In this document: piece by piece, positions 35,510 through 47,229 of the stretch
Numbering within the stretch: position 1 is the first letter of the stretch
Layout: the number at the start of each line of letters is the position of its first letter
NCBI RefSeq assembly: GCF_041146795.1
Contig: NC_135183.1
Location: 15,271,840 to 15,335,839 of the forward strand
DNA from: Maylandia zebra
Lineage: Eukaryota; Chordata; Actinopteri; Cichliformes; Cichlidae
Direction of reading: 5' to 3'
DNA length: 64,000 nt
The notes under the pieces: generated by a model
The model's input: only the letters and a program-made list of their open reading frames with translations
The model's database searches: none
What the model was told of the DNA's origin: nothing
Made by a program: the position numbers and the translations under genes

Positions 35510-38500
35510 GTGCCTTGGTGCTTCTCCCTCATTTCCCAACAACACGTCACAGCAGTTAGATTTATCCAAGCTTGGGACCGGCGCCGGGAATCCACTAGCT
35601 GATCACCCCTGACGATGGGTTCATGTCTCCTCTTCCCGGTCTCAAATCAGCGATCAGGGTGACTTAGAAAAGATGCAGCTTTCAAAAGTGTTTCCACAGT
35701 AAATGATTTAAGTAAATAAATGCAAAACAAATGAAATAACAGTGTTGTTGAATATCTCTGCCTTGAGATACTCACCGTGGCTTCAGATGAAAAAGAACTG
35801 AACATGAAAAGAGACCACATGAAGGACAAGAAGCATCTGCCCTGTCAGCCCGAACTCAGCTTACTGAAAACCATCCAGATTCTCCACAAGGACTGGAAAA
35901 AAAAACCCATCCACACCTGACAGAGTGCCAAGAAACGAGAGGATTTACATCCAATAACTTAAAATATTAAAGAGCAGAAAATCTTAACGCATTAAAATAC
36001 TTTAATTCTGAGCGTTTTGCTGCAATAACAACAAACTTTTTTTTATTTTTATACATTTTTTTTATTTTTAGTAGTAGTAGGAGTAGTTGCAGTATTCAGT
36101 TTGAGGCACTTCTAAACATGTTCATGGAAAACAGGTGAGAGAGTAGTGCTGAATTCCAGATGTGTGTGTCACGTTCACACGCGCACGTTTGTGAATGCTG
36201 CTGGAGACAGAGGCGAGTCGGTGGCATTTGTCACTTAAAGTGCTTTATTTCCTTTGAAGGAGATGCAACCTGTGAGTGATCTAGTGGTCATAGTGAAAGT
36301 AAGCATCTTCACATTTATCTAAACTAACTGACCTTTGGCCTCACATCCCCCCACCCTCCCACACCCTCCACCAACATGATTTAGCAATAGACATGCAACA
36401 TAAAAGATGTTCACATAAAACCTTTCAGGTTCATCTACTACAGAACTTAAGTACTTCCTCTTCAAGAAAAAAAAAGTACAGTATTAAAAGTTAATTTACT
36501 ATCTAAAATTTGTTTACTTTGACTTATTTTCTGCATTGATATATTAGGATATACTCTGAGGAATCAACATTAAAGAGTTATTACGTGAATATAGTTAAAT
36601 GATCAGATTCATGGTTAGGCATGTTGTTGTCAATGTTACTGGATATTCATGTGCTAAACACTGGATTTATCCAGGTAGGAAAAAGAAAATTTAGACTGCA
36701 CCTATTACAAGAGAATTAAACTTTAGCATTCTGAATAAAGCAAATGAGCTGGAACCTTGACTGACTCAAAGACGTGAGGATCATGAGGAGGTTCTGCTGT
36801 TTTTCACAGTTTGAGGATGAAAGCGGATCAGGACATGAGAAATCACTGAGGAGGAAAAGTCTGATTTGGGCCGTCTGTGTTTAAAGCAAACGTAGCTGAA
36901 GTAACGGTGAACACTGCGATGAGCCTTAACATTTACTCATGTCTGACTCATTACTGCGTCGCTCGTGTTGTTGAGCATAATGACAGAGACTGTTTGTGAC
37001 TCCAAGGGATTGGGCAAACAGCAGATACAGGCCAGTTTACTTCAAAAACTAACGAGTGAACAACATTTAAGAATGCTAGGCGAGGCCATTTCACCGAGGC
37101 TGGTTCAGTTGAGCACCTTCCCTCTTACAGTTCAGTGTTCGCTACACTTCACAACCCATTTTGGGTGAATTGAGACACATTTGCTTGCTTTACCAAGTGT
37201 TTCTTAATATTTTTGCGTATAACTATACAAGTCTGATGTACAACAGAATGATAATTTGAATATAGACTGAAATCTGTCGCATCTATTTCCACTGGACAGA
37301 TTCATGAAGATTGGCTTGTTGTTGGTGCCTTATAGGCAAACTGAGCAGAGAAAGACTTGGTTGAGCGATTCTCTTATGATCAAGTTTGAAATGCAGTTGT
37401 TTCTGAATGCAGCTCTAAGCCAACTTTTCCTGCTGTAGATTTCTCAAGTAGGACCACACTGAACCAGAAGGGAGCAGCTTGTTACCAGCAATAACTTGAA
37501 ATGATGTATTGCTCAGTGAAAGTCTTCCCTGCTTTCCTTCAACTCAGGGCAAAGAGGAGGAAGCAGAAACAGAACGTGAAACACAAAAAAGAAGGCCAAT
37601 CTGTTTGTTCCTGGATCTACGGTGGTTGGAAACCCCAAGTTAATGTCTTAATGCTGGAACAGGTCAACATGTGCAACTTGAATCTTTTGTTCTTTGTCAG
37701 AAATGTCTCTTTGAAGTACTTCTCATGATCACTGCTCTAAAAAAATTTCTATACATTGGATAATTCCTGATAAATGTAAAACACAAAGTGAACCAAAATG
37801 AACCGGACTTCTTATGAAACACATGAAGAAACGCTCAGGTCTTAAATCGTCTACATGATGTCGGTAATTGAATCAATAGAGGGGCTGAATCCTGACCTGT
37901 GCAGAAAATATTATTGAAGGTGAAAAAGTGTTTCGGGCTACGCTTTCTGGTACTGGACTTTATATATGATAAAACAAGTATATGCATCTGGGATTTTACG
38001 AAAATGGTGGCACACCCATTTCTTTTAGTTTTTTTTTTTCTTTTGGGTGGGGTTTCTCAGAAATAAAAGGCATTTTTGTTGGTCAATGGCCAGAAACAGC
38101 AATACAATGCTGAAACAGTCTATCCTATGTCTAGTTGTTACCCTGAAAAGGCCCACTCTGCAGCAGGAAAGCCCTGTACCTGTGGATTTGTAATTCACGT
38201 TTAAACACAAGAAGAAATAGCAGGTAATTGCCAACGTCTTCTTTTTAGCCTTATATCAACAAAACTAAAGAGTTCCACACTTAAAAGTCCTCAACTGCTA
38301 TAATACCTACTGAGTATGGATTACTGTTGGGTCTACCTCACAATATAAAGCGCCTTGAGGAGACTGTTGTTGCGATTCGGCGCTGTATAAACTGAATTGA
38401 AATTGAGACGAACATTATTTTGCTAACATAACATGTTAAGACTACAATAAAATGGATACATTTGACCTGAAAAAATGATGCAGGAAATAACACGAATACA

Positions 38501-39320
38501 CAAATGTACTGTAAAGTCACGTGTTGGCTGCTGCTAGATGCGGGTTCAGGCAAATGACTTGAGCTGCTCTTTGTCATGTCACATACCTCCCAGCACGTTG
38601 CACTGTTTAATCTGTATAATCACGGCAGGTTTTAAAAAGTTTTTAATCAGCTCCTGATTTGAATGTGATGGAGCCATGTTGAAATACTAAATACCTTCCA
38701 AAAGTAATGTCCATTTAGGGGAATTTGTTCAAAGAATTTGATTATTAATTAGCAGCTAAAATCATTTGATTGTCACTTTATGGAACATGAAATATTCTAT
38801 AAATGTGCTTTTCCCCGTTATTCTGTAGGGTACAATACACAGCACCTTGGGGTGACTGTTGAATGGAACTTAATTGAATAATGTTTGCTTAATTTTATGC
38901 AATATTTCCTGCACGAGTCATCGTATTCAGCCCCTTTTGGTTGCTTCTAAAAGTCGCGATTTCTCTCAAAACACCTGCTCAAAGTCACGTTCCAGCCCAA
39001 CACAGCAGACAAAACTTAAACATCTGTTAGAGGCAAGATCACCACATACTTAAACACCGACCCAGACTGTGGGAGACATCCACACAGTCTGTGGAAAGAG
39101 GTCTTGAGGTCACCATGCTCATTTCTGTTTCATATTTCCCAGTCTTGGTTTTGCCGACCTCTACGGCGACTCATGAGGATGCCTTCCCTGCTGCTTTTTT
39201 TTTGTTTACAGGTAAGTTTTATTTCTGCAGCGTGCATACTGCACTGAGGTTTAGCTGTTAGCATACTGCTACGTGGGAAAGGTAAACATCCAATTCTTTG
39301 AATAAAAGAAAAGAGTTTGT
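35510..39320. other. serpinc1-zbtb37 intergenic sequence or long zbtb37 3' UTR
   Basis: No coding exon was recognised. TTTATT (AATAAA on the minus strand) occurs at 36,243-36,248 and in the AT-rich tract 36,030-36,070, so a long zbtb37 3' UTR could end here. Two GCGCCTTGAGG-type repeat tails lie at about 38,345-38,402 and 38,838-38,880. Confidence 0.35.
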
Positions 39321-39324
39321 ATAC

Positions 39325-39468
39325 CTGATATCCTGGTTAGCCTGAAGTGTGAGCCTAGCGGCAGTGGCTGCAGTGGCATCTGGGACAAAATCTCCAATCA
39401 CTCGATTGAGGACAGAGCCGCTGGCTTCACTTGCATAAAAAAATTGACCATCCACTGAGAATCTGTTT
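39325..39468 (-). other. Exon-like open segment, unidentified
   Basis: On the minus strand a pyrimidine-rich acceptor region is followed by an open frame reading VDGQFFYASEASGSVLNRVI, then GDFVPDATAATAARLTLQ, ending at ATATCAG followed by GTATAC, a plausible donor at about 39,323. The composition is protein-like (Ala/Val/Asp rich) in an otherwise AT-rich area. An in-frame TGA about 15 bases upstream means an acceptor would have to lie within GTGAAACAG. I do not recognise the family. It could be an exon of an unrecognised gene, part of a mobile element, or chance. Confidence 0.3.
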
Positions 39469-40254
39469 CACAGCTCTGTAGAAGAAAACAGTAACAGTCC
39501 ATCTGTGTGCTACCTGCCTACTCCTAGCTTGTTTACATTAATCATATTTAAAAAACAAAACAAAAACATCTTAGTAGTTTAAATACATTTGTCTTATAAT
39601 GTGTGTAGATTTGTTATTGTTCTCTTGTTACAAAAACTTTGTGACCTTCTCGTTCTCCCTCATTGATAAGAGGTTTAGTTGTTTTGGCGTTTTGAGGGGC
39701 CCACACGGCCACGCCATCTTTCCTTTGGTTGCCAGATAGTCCGACCTGCTCCCGCCCGCCAACAGGTCAACTCTGATCACAGGAGGCTTCTGAAGTTCAG
39801 CTCCATGGCCTGGCCACTACATCCATCTGGTCTATCAGGGTTTGGCTTGTCAATATCCAATCAACGTTCATCCAGATCAGAACCATCTATTGTCAGTGAC
39901 GCATTACCTCTACTGCACTCCGTACACAAAAACGAAGCCAAGGTCGGGTAACGTGTGTTCTGTTTATACATTCAAATGTATATATTTTGTGGTCTACCTT
40001 TTTAGGTGAAGACTCCATTTCTGAATGTTTAGACATTTATCCTCAACAGTGTCACAGTTTCATGTCTGTGACATCAGGAGTGAAGGTGAGGTCATCTGTG
40101 GCAGTGCTGTGGTGCTCAACAAGTTACAGAAGGATTTTTGAACTCTCACAAAACTAATATTTTTAATAGGTTAAATAAGGCAAGCATATTAATGTATTAT
40201 TTTATGATCTTTACTATCCGGTAAAAAACAAACAAACTTCAAGACATGTTGAGG

Positions 40255-40355
40255 AGGTAATTTAGCCATTTGAATCAGCTGTGTTGGATCAAGGACACAT
40301 CTAAAACCTGCAGGACACCGGCCCTCGAGGCCTGGAGTTTCCCACCCCTGTTCTA
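40255..40355. repeat. Dispersed fish repeat fragment
   Basis: AAACCTGCAGGACACCGGCC followed by CTCGAGGCCTGGAGTTTCCC is, as I recall, a motif repeated widely in teleost genomes. Only a short piece is present. Confidence 0.5.
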
Positions 40356-41057
40356 AGGCGAGGTATTCCCAAAGGAGACCCGAAGAGATCATTTCCCTTT
40401 TCCTGACACTTTATGGTGAGTTTTTTTTTTTTATAATAATGCATGTTTTTAGCTATGTCAGTGGGGTCTGGCCCCCTTATATATAAGGCTTTCTCCCCAT
40501 TTATATTGTTTTTTAATCTACGAGTCATGTTTGTAGTTTTTTGTTGCACTACAGCTGTTGGAGCCATGTTGTCTCGTCTCTCTGTACACTGTGTTTACAG
40601 TAGCGATGGCAATAAATTTTGATTAGACTTCGGTGTGCTGACTATAATTGGAGTCACTTCAGCAGACCTTTCTACTGTGTCGGTGTCTTGAATGCCTGTG
40701 CTTCACCTGTTCTTCACTCTTAGTTTCAGTCTGATTTTTTTCCCTCGGGCTTGTTGGTAAGTGCAGTAGATTAAATGCGTCACTAACTGTCACACAAGAT
40801 ACTGATCGGGTCTTCCCAATATCTTGTTCTCCTCAAACAACAAGCTGTCTTCCATCACACCCGTTGTCAGAGCAAGAAAGTGTCCAAGAAAACTGAAGAA
40901 AAACAATAAATACATGTTTGTTTATAAAAATATCTGAGAAAAGTGACTGAGATCTCTGTGGGAGTGGAGCAGAGCGCTTCCTGGTGGTGCTGTGCTGCAG
41001 CTGTATTGCGTAGTGATGAGAGGTAATTGAGCTGTGTAGCTTATCTGAGGCTGGACC

Positions 41058-41594
41058 ATGTCCAGTTTTCCTGCTGTGAGTTTGTTGGTGGTCAAGTGTG
41101 ATCTAAAACCTGCTGTAGAAGCTGAGTTCAACTGCCACAGTAAAAACACTATTGTAAGGAAGTTCTATTCAATTCATGCGCCAAATTCATTAACCCAGTG
41201 TGACTGGAGTCCCCACAGACCTTTTTCCATCCATTTTGCCTGCATGAAGCGTGAGAATGCCTCTCAATATTTGTTCTACGACACATCCCGTGTACATCCA
41301 GAGAAGCGGAAGGCTGATGGAGCCGTCCGCATTCGATTCTCAGGGCCATACTTGTGCATACATACATACAAACTTGTGACTTTATCACAGGGTCACATGA
41401 AAGCATGTAATAGTTTTCATGTGACACAAATAAGTCACATGACCTATGTTGCATTCGAAGGCAATGGGATATACTACTGCATCTCCAAAAATTACAGTGA
41501 AAAAGTGATTATTTTGGCAATTTCATTCACAATGGTGATTTTCATATATTCTATATTAATTACACACAAAGTCAATATTTTCAAGCATTTTTGA
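41058..41594 (+). other. Unassigned 178-aa ORF, doubtful
   Basis: This is the longest open frame in the region without a repeat or homology explanation. It has mixed composition and a hydrophobic segment close to the C-terminus (VIILAISFTMVIFIYSILI). No family is recognised, no Kozak-strength context stands out and no introns are evident. It lies just upstream of a Tc1 relic and may be non-coding. Confidence 0.15.
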
Positions 41595-41699
41595 AGTTTG
41601 CTTATAGCTCAAGAAAATTAGAAATGGAGTATTTCAAACTGTCCGAGATACTGCACTGAGGTCTTTATCATTTTAGAAAATTTCTATTCAAACCACAGT

Positions 41700-42180
41700 A
41701 TCTGTCTCAGTACACAATCACAGTCATGGGGAAGACTGCTGACCTGACGGCTCTCCACATGACGATCATTAATATCCACCACAAGGAGGGTAAGCCACAG
41801 ATGGTCACTGCTGAAAAGGCCGGCTGAGTGGAGAGTTTTTATATGTCAAAGGATAAACTTCCAGGAAGACGGCTGCATTAACGGAGTTCATGTTTCTATC
41901 TAGCGATGCCGGTGCAAATTTCCTTTGCCAACAGGACTGACCTGACTACAGCTCCACCACTACTACCACATGGTTGCCAACAACGCTATTACTCTACTTA
42001 ATTGTCAAGCCAAATCACATGACCTAAACCCCACAGAGACTCTATGGAGTATTTTCGAGGAAGATGTGAAAACCTGATCCAAAAATCCACACGAAGTTGG
42101 CAGAGCAGCTTCAATAGGATCTTAGCAGAGCCACACTTTTTCTCCATATTCTATTTTTGTGAGATGCACTAATAGTTAAA
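41700..42180 (+). mobile_element. Degenerate Tc1/mariner transposon
   Basis: From 41,726 the frame reads MGKTADLTALHMTIIN, then HHKEGKPQMVT, matching a Tc1-type N-terminus. At about 42,000 SHDLNPTETLWSIFEEDVK corresponds to the catalytic [10 protein letters not shown] block. The element is shortened between them and carries several stops. Confidence 0.75.
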
Positions 42181-42394
42181 AACTTTGTATACAGCAGTTC
42201 AAAACCCCAAAATACTCCCCAAAGAAAAATTTAGTTCACAGTGACGAAGGCAAATCTTCTCTCTTTTAAAATGCAGGTATTTGGGTTTTTGACTATTCTC
42301 GATCAAAAATAATAACATTAAACATTTGCAGATTTTTATCGGCCAAGTATATATTCATCTACACCTGCAAATTCTTCCATTGGGCACACACGGG

Positions 42395-42655
42395 TGGCTA
42401 TGACTTAAGAGGTAGAGCAAGTCACCCTCTAAATGGAAGGTCGGTGGTTCGAGCCATGGCTGCTCTAATCTCCAATCCAAATATCCACGGGCAAGATATT
42501 AACCCCAAGTCGCTCAAATGTGTGTGACTGTTAGATAGAAAGCACACAGCAAAGTGTTTGTGTGAATTCGTGGATGAGGCAAGTCGTATAAAACGCTTTG
42601 AGTGCTCAGAGTAGAAAAGCGCTACATGAGAACCAGTCCACTTACATCGTCTTTC
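42395..42655 (+). repeat. tRNA-derived SINE, near full length
   Basis: The head GGTGGCTATGACTTAAGAGG is followed by a B-box block GGTTCGAGCCA at 42,445-42,456. The body includes GGGCAAGATATTAACCCCAA and GTTAGATAGAAAGCAC, and the tail AAAGCGCTACATGAGAACC. Confidence 0.8.
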
Positions 42656-43398
42656 TACCGTCTCGCAATACATTTTACAATTTTTGATGGATGGTCATAT
42701 TGTGAAACAGAAGATTGTGCCTGCAGTTTTTTGTGCTGTACAGTGAGGTATGTACGTAGTGTCAAAGTGTGTAGTGTAATAACTTTATCTATCCTGAATC
42801 GTGCCAAATGCAGGAAAATGGGGAAAGACCAGTAACTCCAATCACACTGGGATGCACCGTCAGCTAAATAGTTTTAAGTTTCTCATTGAACTTTTTTGTG
42901 CAACTATATCTTTTAACGCCATTATGGCACTTATAGAACGCATAAGATTATTATTACTACTACTATTATTATTATCATCATCATCATCCAACGGCTCCAG
43001 ATTGTCTCAAGGCAAATATGAGGGATTTGAATTGTTTAACTGGCACTGAGTAGTTTGGCAAAGTCTCCACCAGACATACTGTTGTGATGCTGTATTGTGG
43101 ACCAGTAATACCTGTAAATATAAAAGTAGAAATCTGTAACATAAACTAGACGGAGGCAAACGAGAACCACTGAACTTTGTGGCATATGAGGTTGTTGGAG
43201 TGTGTGGAATTTCTTCATTTTAGCTTAATCTGTTCGGTTTAGTAGGTGAAGGTAGATGCGGTTTAAAGCGGATAAATCTCATTTCAGACTCTGAGGGGTC
43301 CTTTGACTTCAGCGGGTTTAACATCCTGTTAGCTTTGGTTACAACAGGATCATGCTGCCCCACTCACCCCCCACCCCATGTTCCTTCCTTCACTGGGG

Positions 43399-46300
43399 TC
43401 AGTCTGGTCCTGTTGTAGAAACAGAGGCTTGGGGACCCTCTCCATATTGCCCTCCAGCACTATTACCTCCTCCACCTTCAGATTCCTCCTGACTAGGGGA
43501 GGCCTCATCACTGGGACCACCCCTGGATGTAACTGAAGCGGTGGTAGTCTCAGGAGAGGCGCTGTGGGCTTCCTGGGGTGCGCAGCCTGGGTGGTTCTTG
43601 CGGAAATGCTGGTTGAGGATGGCCTGGAAGGGGAAGCTCTTCCCACAAACGTGGCAGTGGAAAGGTTTGTTGCCAGTGTGCTTGCGGATATGGTACTCCA
43701 GCTGGTCTTTACGGGTGTACTTCTTCCCACAGATGCGGCAGACAAATGGTGTTATACCCATATGTAGGCGCATGTGACGGTCTAGGCTCCCTTTCTGGTT
43801 GAAGGATTTGCAGCAGTAGATGCAGGTGAGGCGTGGATTGTAGCGGAACCAGCGATCTCCTACCTGCTCCCTCAAGTAGTCCTCGTAACCGCCCATATCA
43901 AACGTTGTATGCTCCTCTCCCTGATGGGTAGAATGAAATGCAAAATTAAACGTTAACATAGTGGACACCATGACAGAATGAATCAAATAAGACTTTAGAT
44001 CATTTTAGATAAACATGCCCTGAACAAAACTGTCCTCCTGCATCACACTCTGTTGTCGGTCAAATTTGCGTTACCTGAGTATGTTAATGTCCGTAAGAAA
44101 CTGCCAACAGATTTCTCTTTTAAAAAAAGTGAAAACTTATTATTGTAGTGTCTTTATGTTACAACATAAAGCACCTTGAAACAACTGTTGTTATGATTTG
44201 GTGCTATATAAATAAAACTGAATTCAAACTATAATAGATTCCTTGGGACATCAATCATCTCGTCAACATAAAGACCAGATGTTGTTAGCAGTGCGTATGA
44301 GTACAATGAGGCCATACACACTACTAACCCACATTATGACGCAAGCCTGTGGTGATATTTTTTATCTTTCATTTTTAGTGAGTCGAGCCCTCAAAGGGTG
44401 GATCAGTTTTTCCATTTACACTGACAGTTGTATCTTTTATGATAACGTATATCAGTAAAGACTTTCAACTCAATTTAATTCAATATGTGATTTAAATGTA
44501 CCCTGATTGTTTTGTATTACTGCACAATAAGGAGATTTTAAAAGTCCTTTAAAAGGTTAGATTCAGCAGAAAAGGTCCAATCAAAAGTTTAAGACCACTT
44601 GAAAAATGGCAAAAAAATAAATAAATCATATTTTGCATGGTTAGATCTCAACAAGGTTCCAAGTAGAGCTTCAACATGCAACAAGAAGAAATGGGAGAGA
44701 GACAAAGGGTTTCCAATGTTACTGGAATGGCAAGCAGATCCCACCTGAGATGTTTTCTGCGCGCCACAGTGGAGGGGGCACCATAACTGTCTGGGGTGCT
44801 TTTTCCTTAAATGGAACAATAGAGCTTCAGGAGGTGTAGGGGCATCAAACGGCCGCTGGCTATGTCCAGATGTTGCAGAAAGCATCCCTCATGACTGAGG
44901 GCTCTCGTCTGTGTGGTAACGACTGAGTTTTTCAACAGGACAATGCTACAGTACACAATACCCACAATGCAAGGGATTTTTTCCAGGAGAATAACATCAC
45001 TCTGTTGGACCATCCTGCGTGTTCCCCTGATCTAAATCCAACTGAGAACCTTTGGAGATGGATGGCAGGGGAAGTTTACAAAAATGGACAACAGTTCCAG
45101 ACAGTAGATGCCCTTTGTGCAGCCGTCTTCACCACTTGGAGAAATCTTCCCACTCACCTCATGGAAACGTTTGCATCAAGCATGCCGCAACAGATTTTTG
45201 AAGGGATCAACAATAACGGCGGAGCTACTCATTACTGAGTTCATGTTTGGAATGTTGATTTCTGTTTTAGGGGGTTTTCTGGTTTTTTGCAGTCTTAAAC
45301 TTTTGATCAGCTGTAAAACAGCTCAGTAAAAACTACAATTTGTTAAAATTTGACCAAAACTGACTTTTTGCCATTTTTCAATGATGTACAAAATGATCAC
45401 ACATTACTTTAATTTTTGTTGTTATGGGATTCAGAAAAAAAACAGTGCTTTTCTTTAGGTTGTTGCATATCTACAGGAAGAGTCTAGTGATCCTTTATCA
45501 TGACTAGGCTGGTAATCACTAAATAGACTCTGTATCTATTTAAGAACCACTTTGTAAGCCAGTAACCACGAGCCACTGGGTTTCCAGTTTCTTTGTAAAT
45601 CATTACATATTACTATATAAGCTTAGTGAAGTTGTATTTAATAATTAAATAACACATACTAACAGGATGCATATAAATTTAAAAAAAGTATTTATTATTC
45701 ACTTCATATATCTAAATTTCTTTACTGTGTTTCTCTGTGATTTATGTCCACCCTAGAAGAGTCCACATTGCTCTCACTTTCAGTGTGAACACCGCACTTC
45801 CTCATTTGGCCATGAGAGTAACAAAACATTCCCAATAAGGTGTCAAACGTAACATAAGAGAGCAAGAAAAGGTGAAAGAGAGTGACAGGGACAAATGTGA
45901 CACATCTCCATATTGCTGACTCTTTCCTGGTAACTTCCTCCATGTTTCTTATCCATGGAAAAGAAACATGGTGTTTTAATAATTTCAGTTGTCTGTAAAA
46001 GAAGAAGAAAAAAAAAAAGGTTGGTCTCTACTGGCTTACTAACTATGACAGTTTGTGTTTGTACCTGTGAGTTTGGCTGTCGCAACTCATCTGCCCTGCT
46101 AGGAGACTCGCTCTTTGCTCTCTGACGTTCTGTGAGGACGACCACGCTGCCAGTGGGACTAAACCTGACATCAAAAATCAGTTAATTTAAAAGGAAAGGG
46201 GAACAAAACCCACACACAAATCATCATCATCAGGTGTCTGCAGACCAGTCAGTGAACCATGGAGGAATATCTTAGCTATGACTCACCTGTCTGTCTCGCT

Positions 46301-47206
46301 GAAGCTGGAGGATGGCTGGATACTACGGGCCCCCAGCGTTCCTACTGGTCCAGTCACCAGTGTACTGCGTCCTGATGTGTCAATCATCACCGTGGCCCCC
46401 TCTTCCACTGGCCCTCCCTCCTCCTGGTGCTCTTCTGTTCCAATCCATTCCTCCATCCTCTCTGTTTTTATCCTGATCCCATCCATGCTGCTCTCCTCAG
46501 CGCTGCCGGTCCGTTCTGGTTCACTGCTGGTCTCCACATACCACTGACCAGCTCGGTTGATGCGTAGTATCGGTTCTTTGCCTGCTCTTCCGCTGGTGGT
46601 CCCTGGCCCTTCTAGCCCACTGTGCTCCACCGCTGGAACTGGGCTAAGTGGCTCTTCTGCTGGACTGACTGCTTCACATGGCTCTGCACCTCCCCGTGGG
46701 CCAAGCAGCCGCAGACCACTGTGACCCCCTCCTCGCACCACAGCCTCCAATGTCCTACTATTCCTGGAGCCCCGTGCCCCCTCCTCATCCCTGGACTCTT
46801 CGTCCAGGTCAGCCAGACTGATCTTAAGGTGGATACCCTCAAGAATTTGGGTGCAGCGGTCAATAATGTGCTGCATCTGCAGGAAGCTGGCAGCTGTCAG
46901 GTAGCTGATGATGTCTGCAAGCTGCAAGCAGAGACGGCCCGTGTAGCAAAAGGACAGCAGTTGCTCGAACACTGATGGATTACGGATCACTGTCAGTGAC
47001 ACAGTGCTCATCTGACTCAGAGACATGTGGTCCCGAAAGTATGGCGAGCTGGCTGCTAGTACGACCTTGTGTGCACGAAAGCTTTGGCCCTGAACATTGA
47101 CCACAATGTCACAGAGACGGCCTTGAACACGCAGCTGGTTCAGGTGAGAAAGAACAGAGTTACTGAAGTCTGGGATGTCCAGCTGTATGCTGCCGGTACG
47201 CTCCAT
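43399..47206 (-). CDS. zbtb37: Zinc finger and BTB domain-containing protein 37, complete
   Basis: A nuclear BTB/C2H2 protein presumed to act as a DNA-binding transcription regulator; its targets are not known to me. Coding exons in reading order: 47206-46287, 46164-46065, 43920-43399 (513 aa; human is about 503 aa). The acceptor before the ATG is at about 47,226. The BTB domain spans about residues 12-125 ([19 protein letters not shown], then [11 protein letters not shown]). A conserved [16 protein letters not shown] block follows, then a Ser-rich linker ([20 protein letters not shown]). Three C2H2 fingers lie at about 373-395, 401-423 and 429-452 ([24 protein letters not shown]). The C-terminus is SVSTTGPD. 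Order and ends match the vertebrate ZBTB37 family. The gene is convergent with serpinc1. Its second coding intron holds a Tc1 relic, and its 5' intron holds two complete DNA transposons. Confidence 0.96.
44165..44225 (+). repeat. GCACCTTGAAACAACTG-type repeat tail
   Basis: AAAGCACCTTGAAACAACTG followed by TTGGTGCTATATAAATAAAA, the same tail as at 31,940 and 38,345. It lies in a zbtb37 intron. Confidence 0.6.
44572..45385 (+). mobile_element. Degenerate Tc1-like transposon in zbtb37 intron
   Basis: End-like sequences CAAAAGTTTAAGACCACTTG (left) and TCTTAAACTTTTGATCAG (45,292-45,309) are inverted, as is a TGAAAAATGGCAAAA block (left 44,599-44,613; right 45,366-45,380). Internally, GGGGGCACCATAACTGTCTG encodes [10 protein letters not shown], and at 44,940-45,238 [13 protein letters not shown] then [11 protein letters not shown] gives the last catalytic blocks. 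The N-terminal half of the transposase is lost and stops occur. Confidence 0.8.
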
Positions 47207-47229
47207 GCTGCAGCCTGCAGGGACACTGA

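Noticed and set aside
46612..46975. Plus- and minus-strand ORFs of 83-117 aa inside zbtb37
   Set aside because: They are shadow frames of the BTB/linker coding exon.
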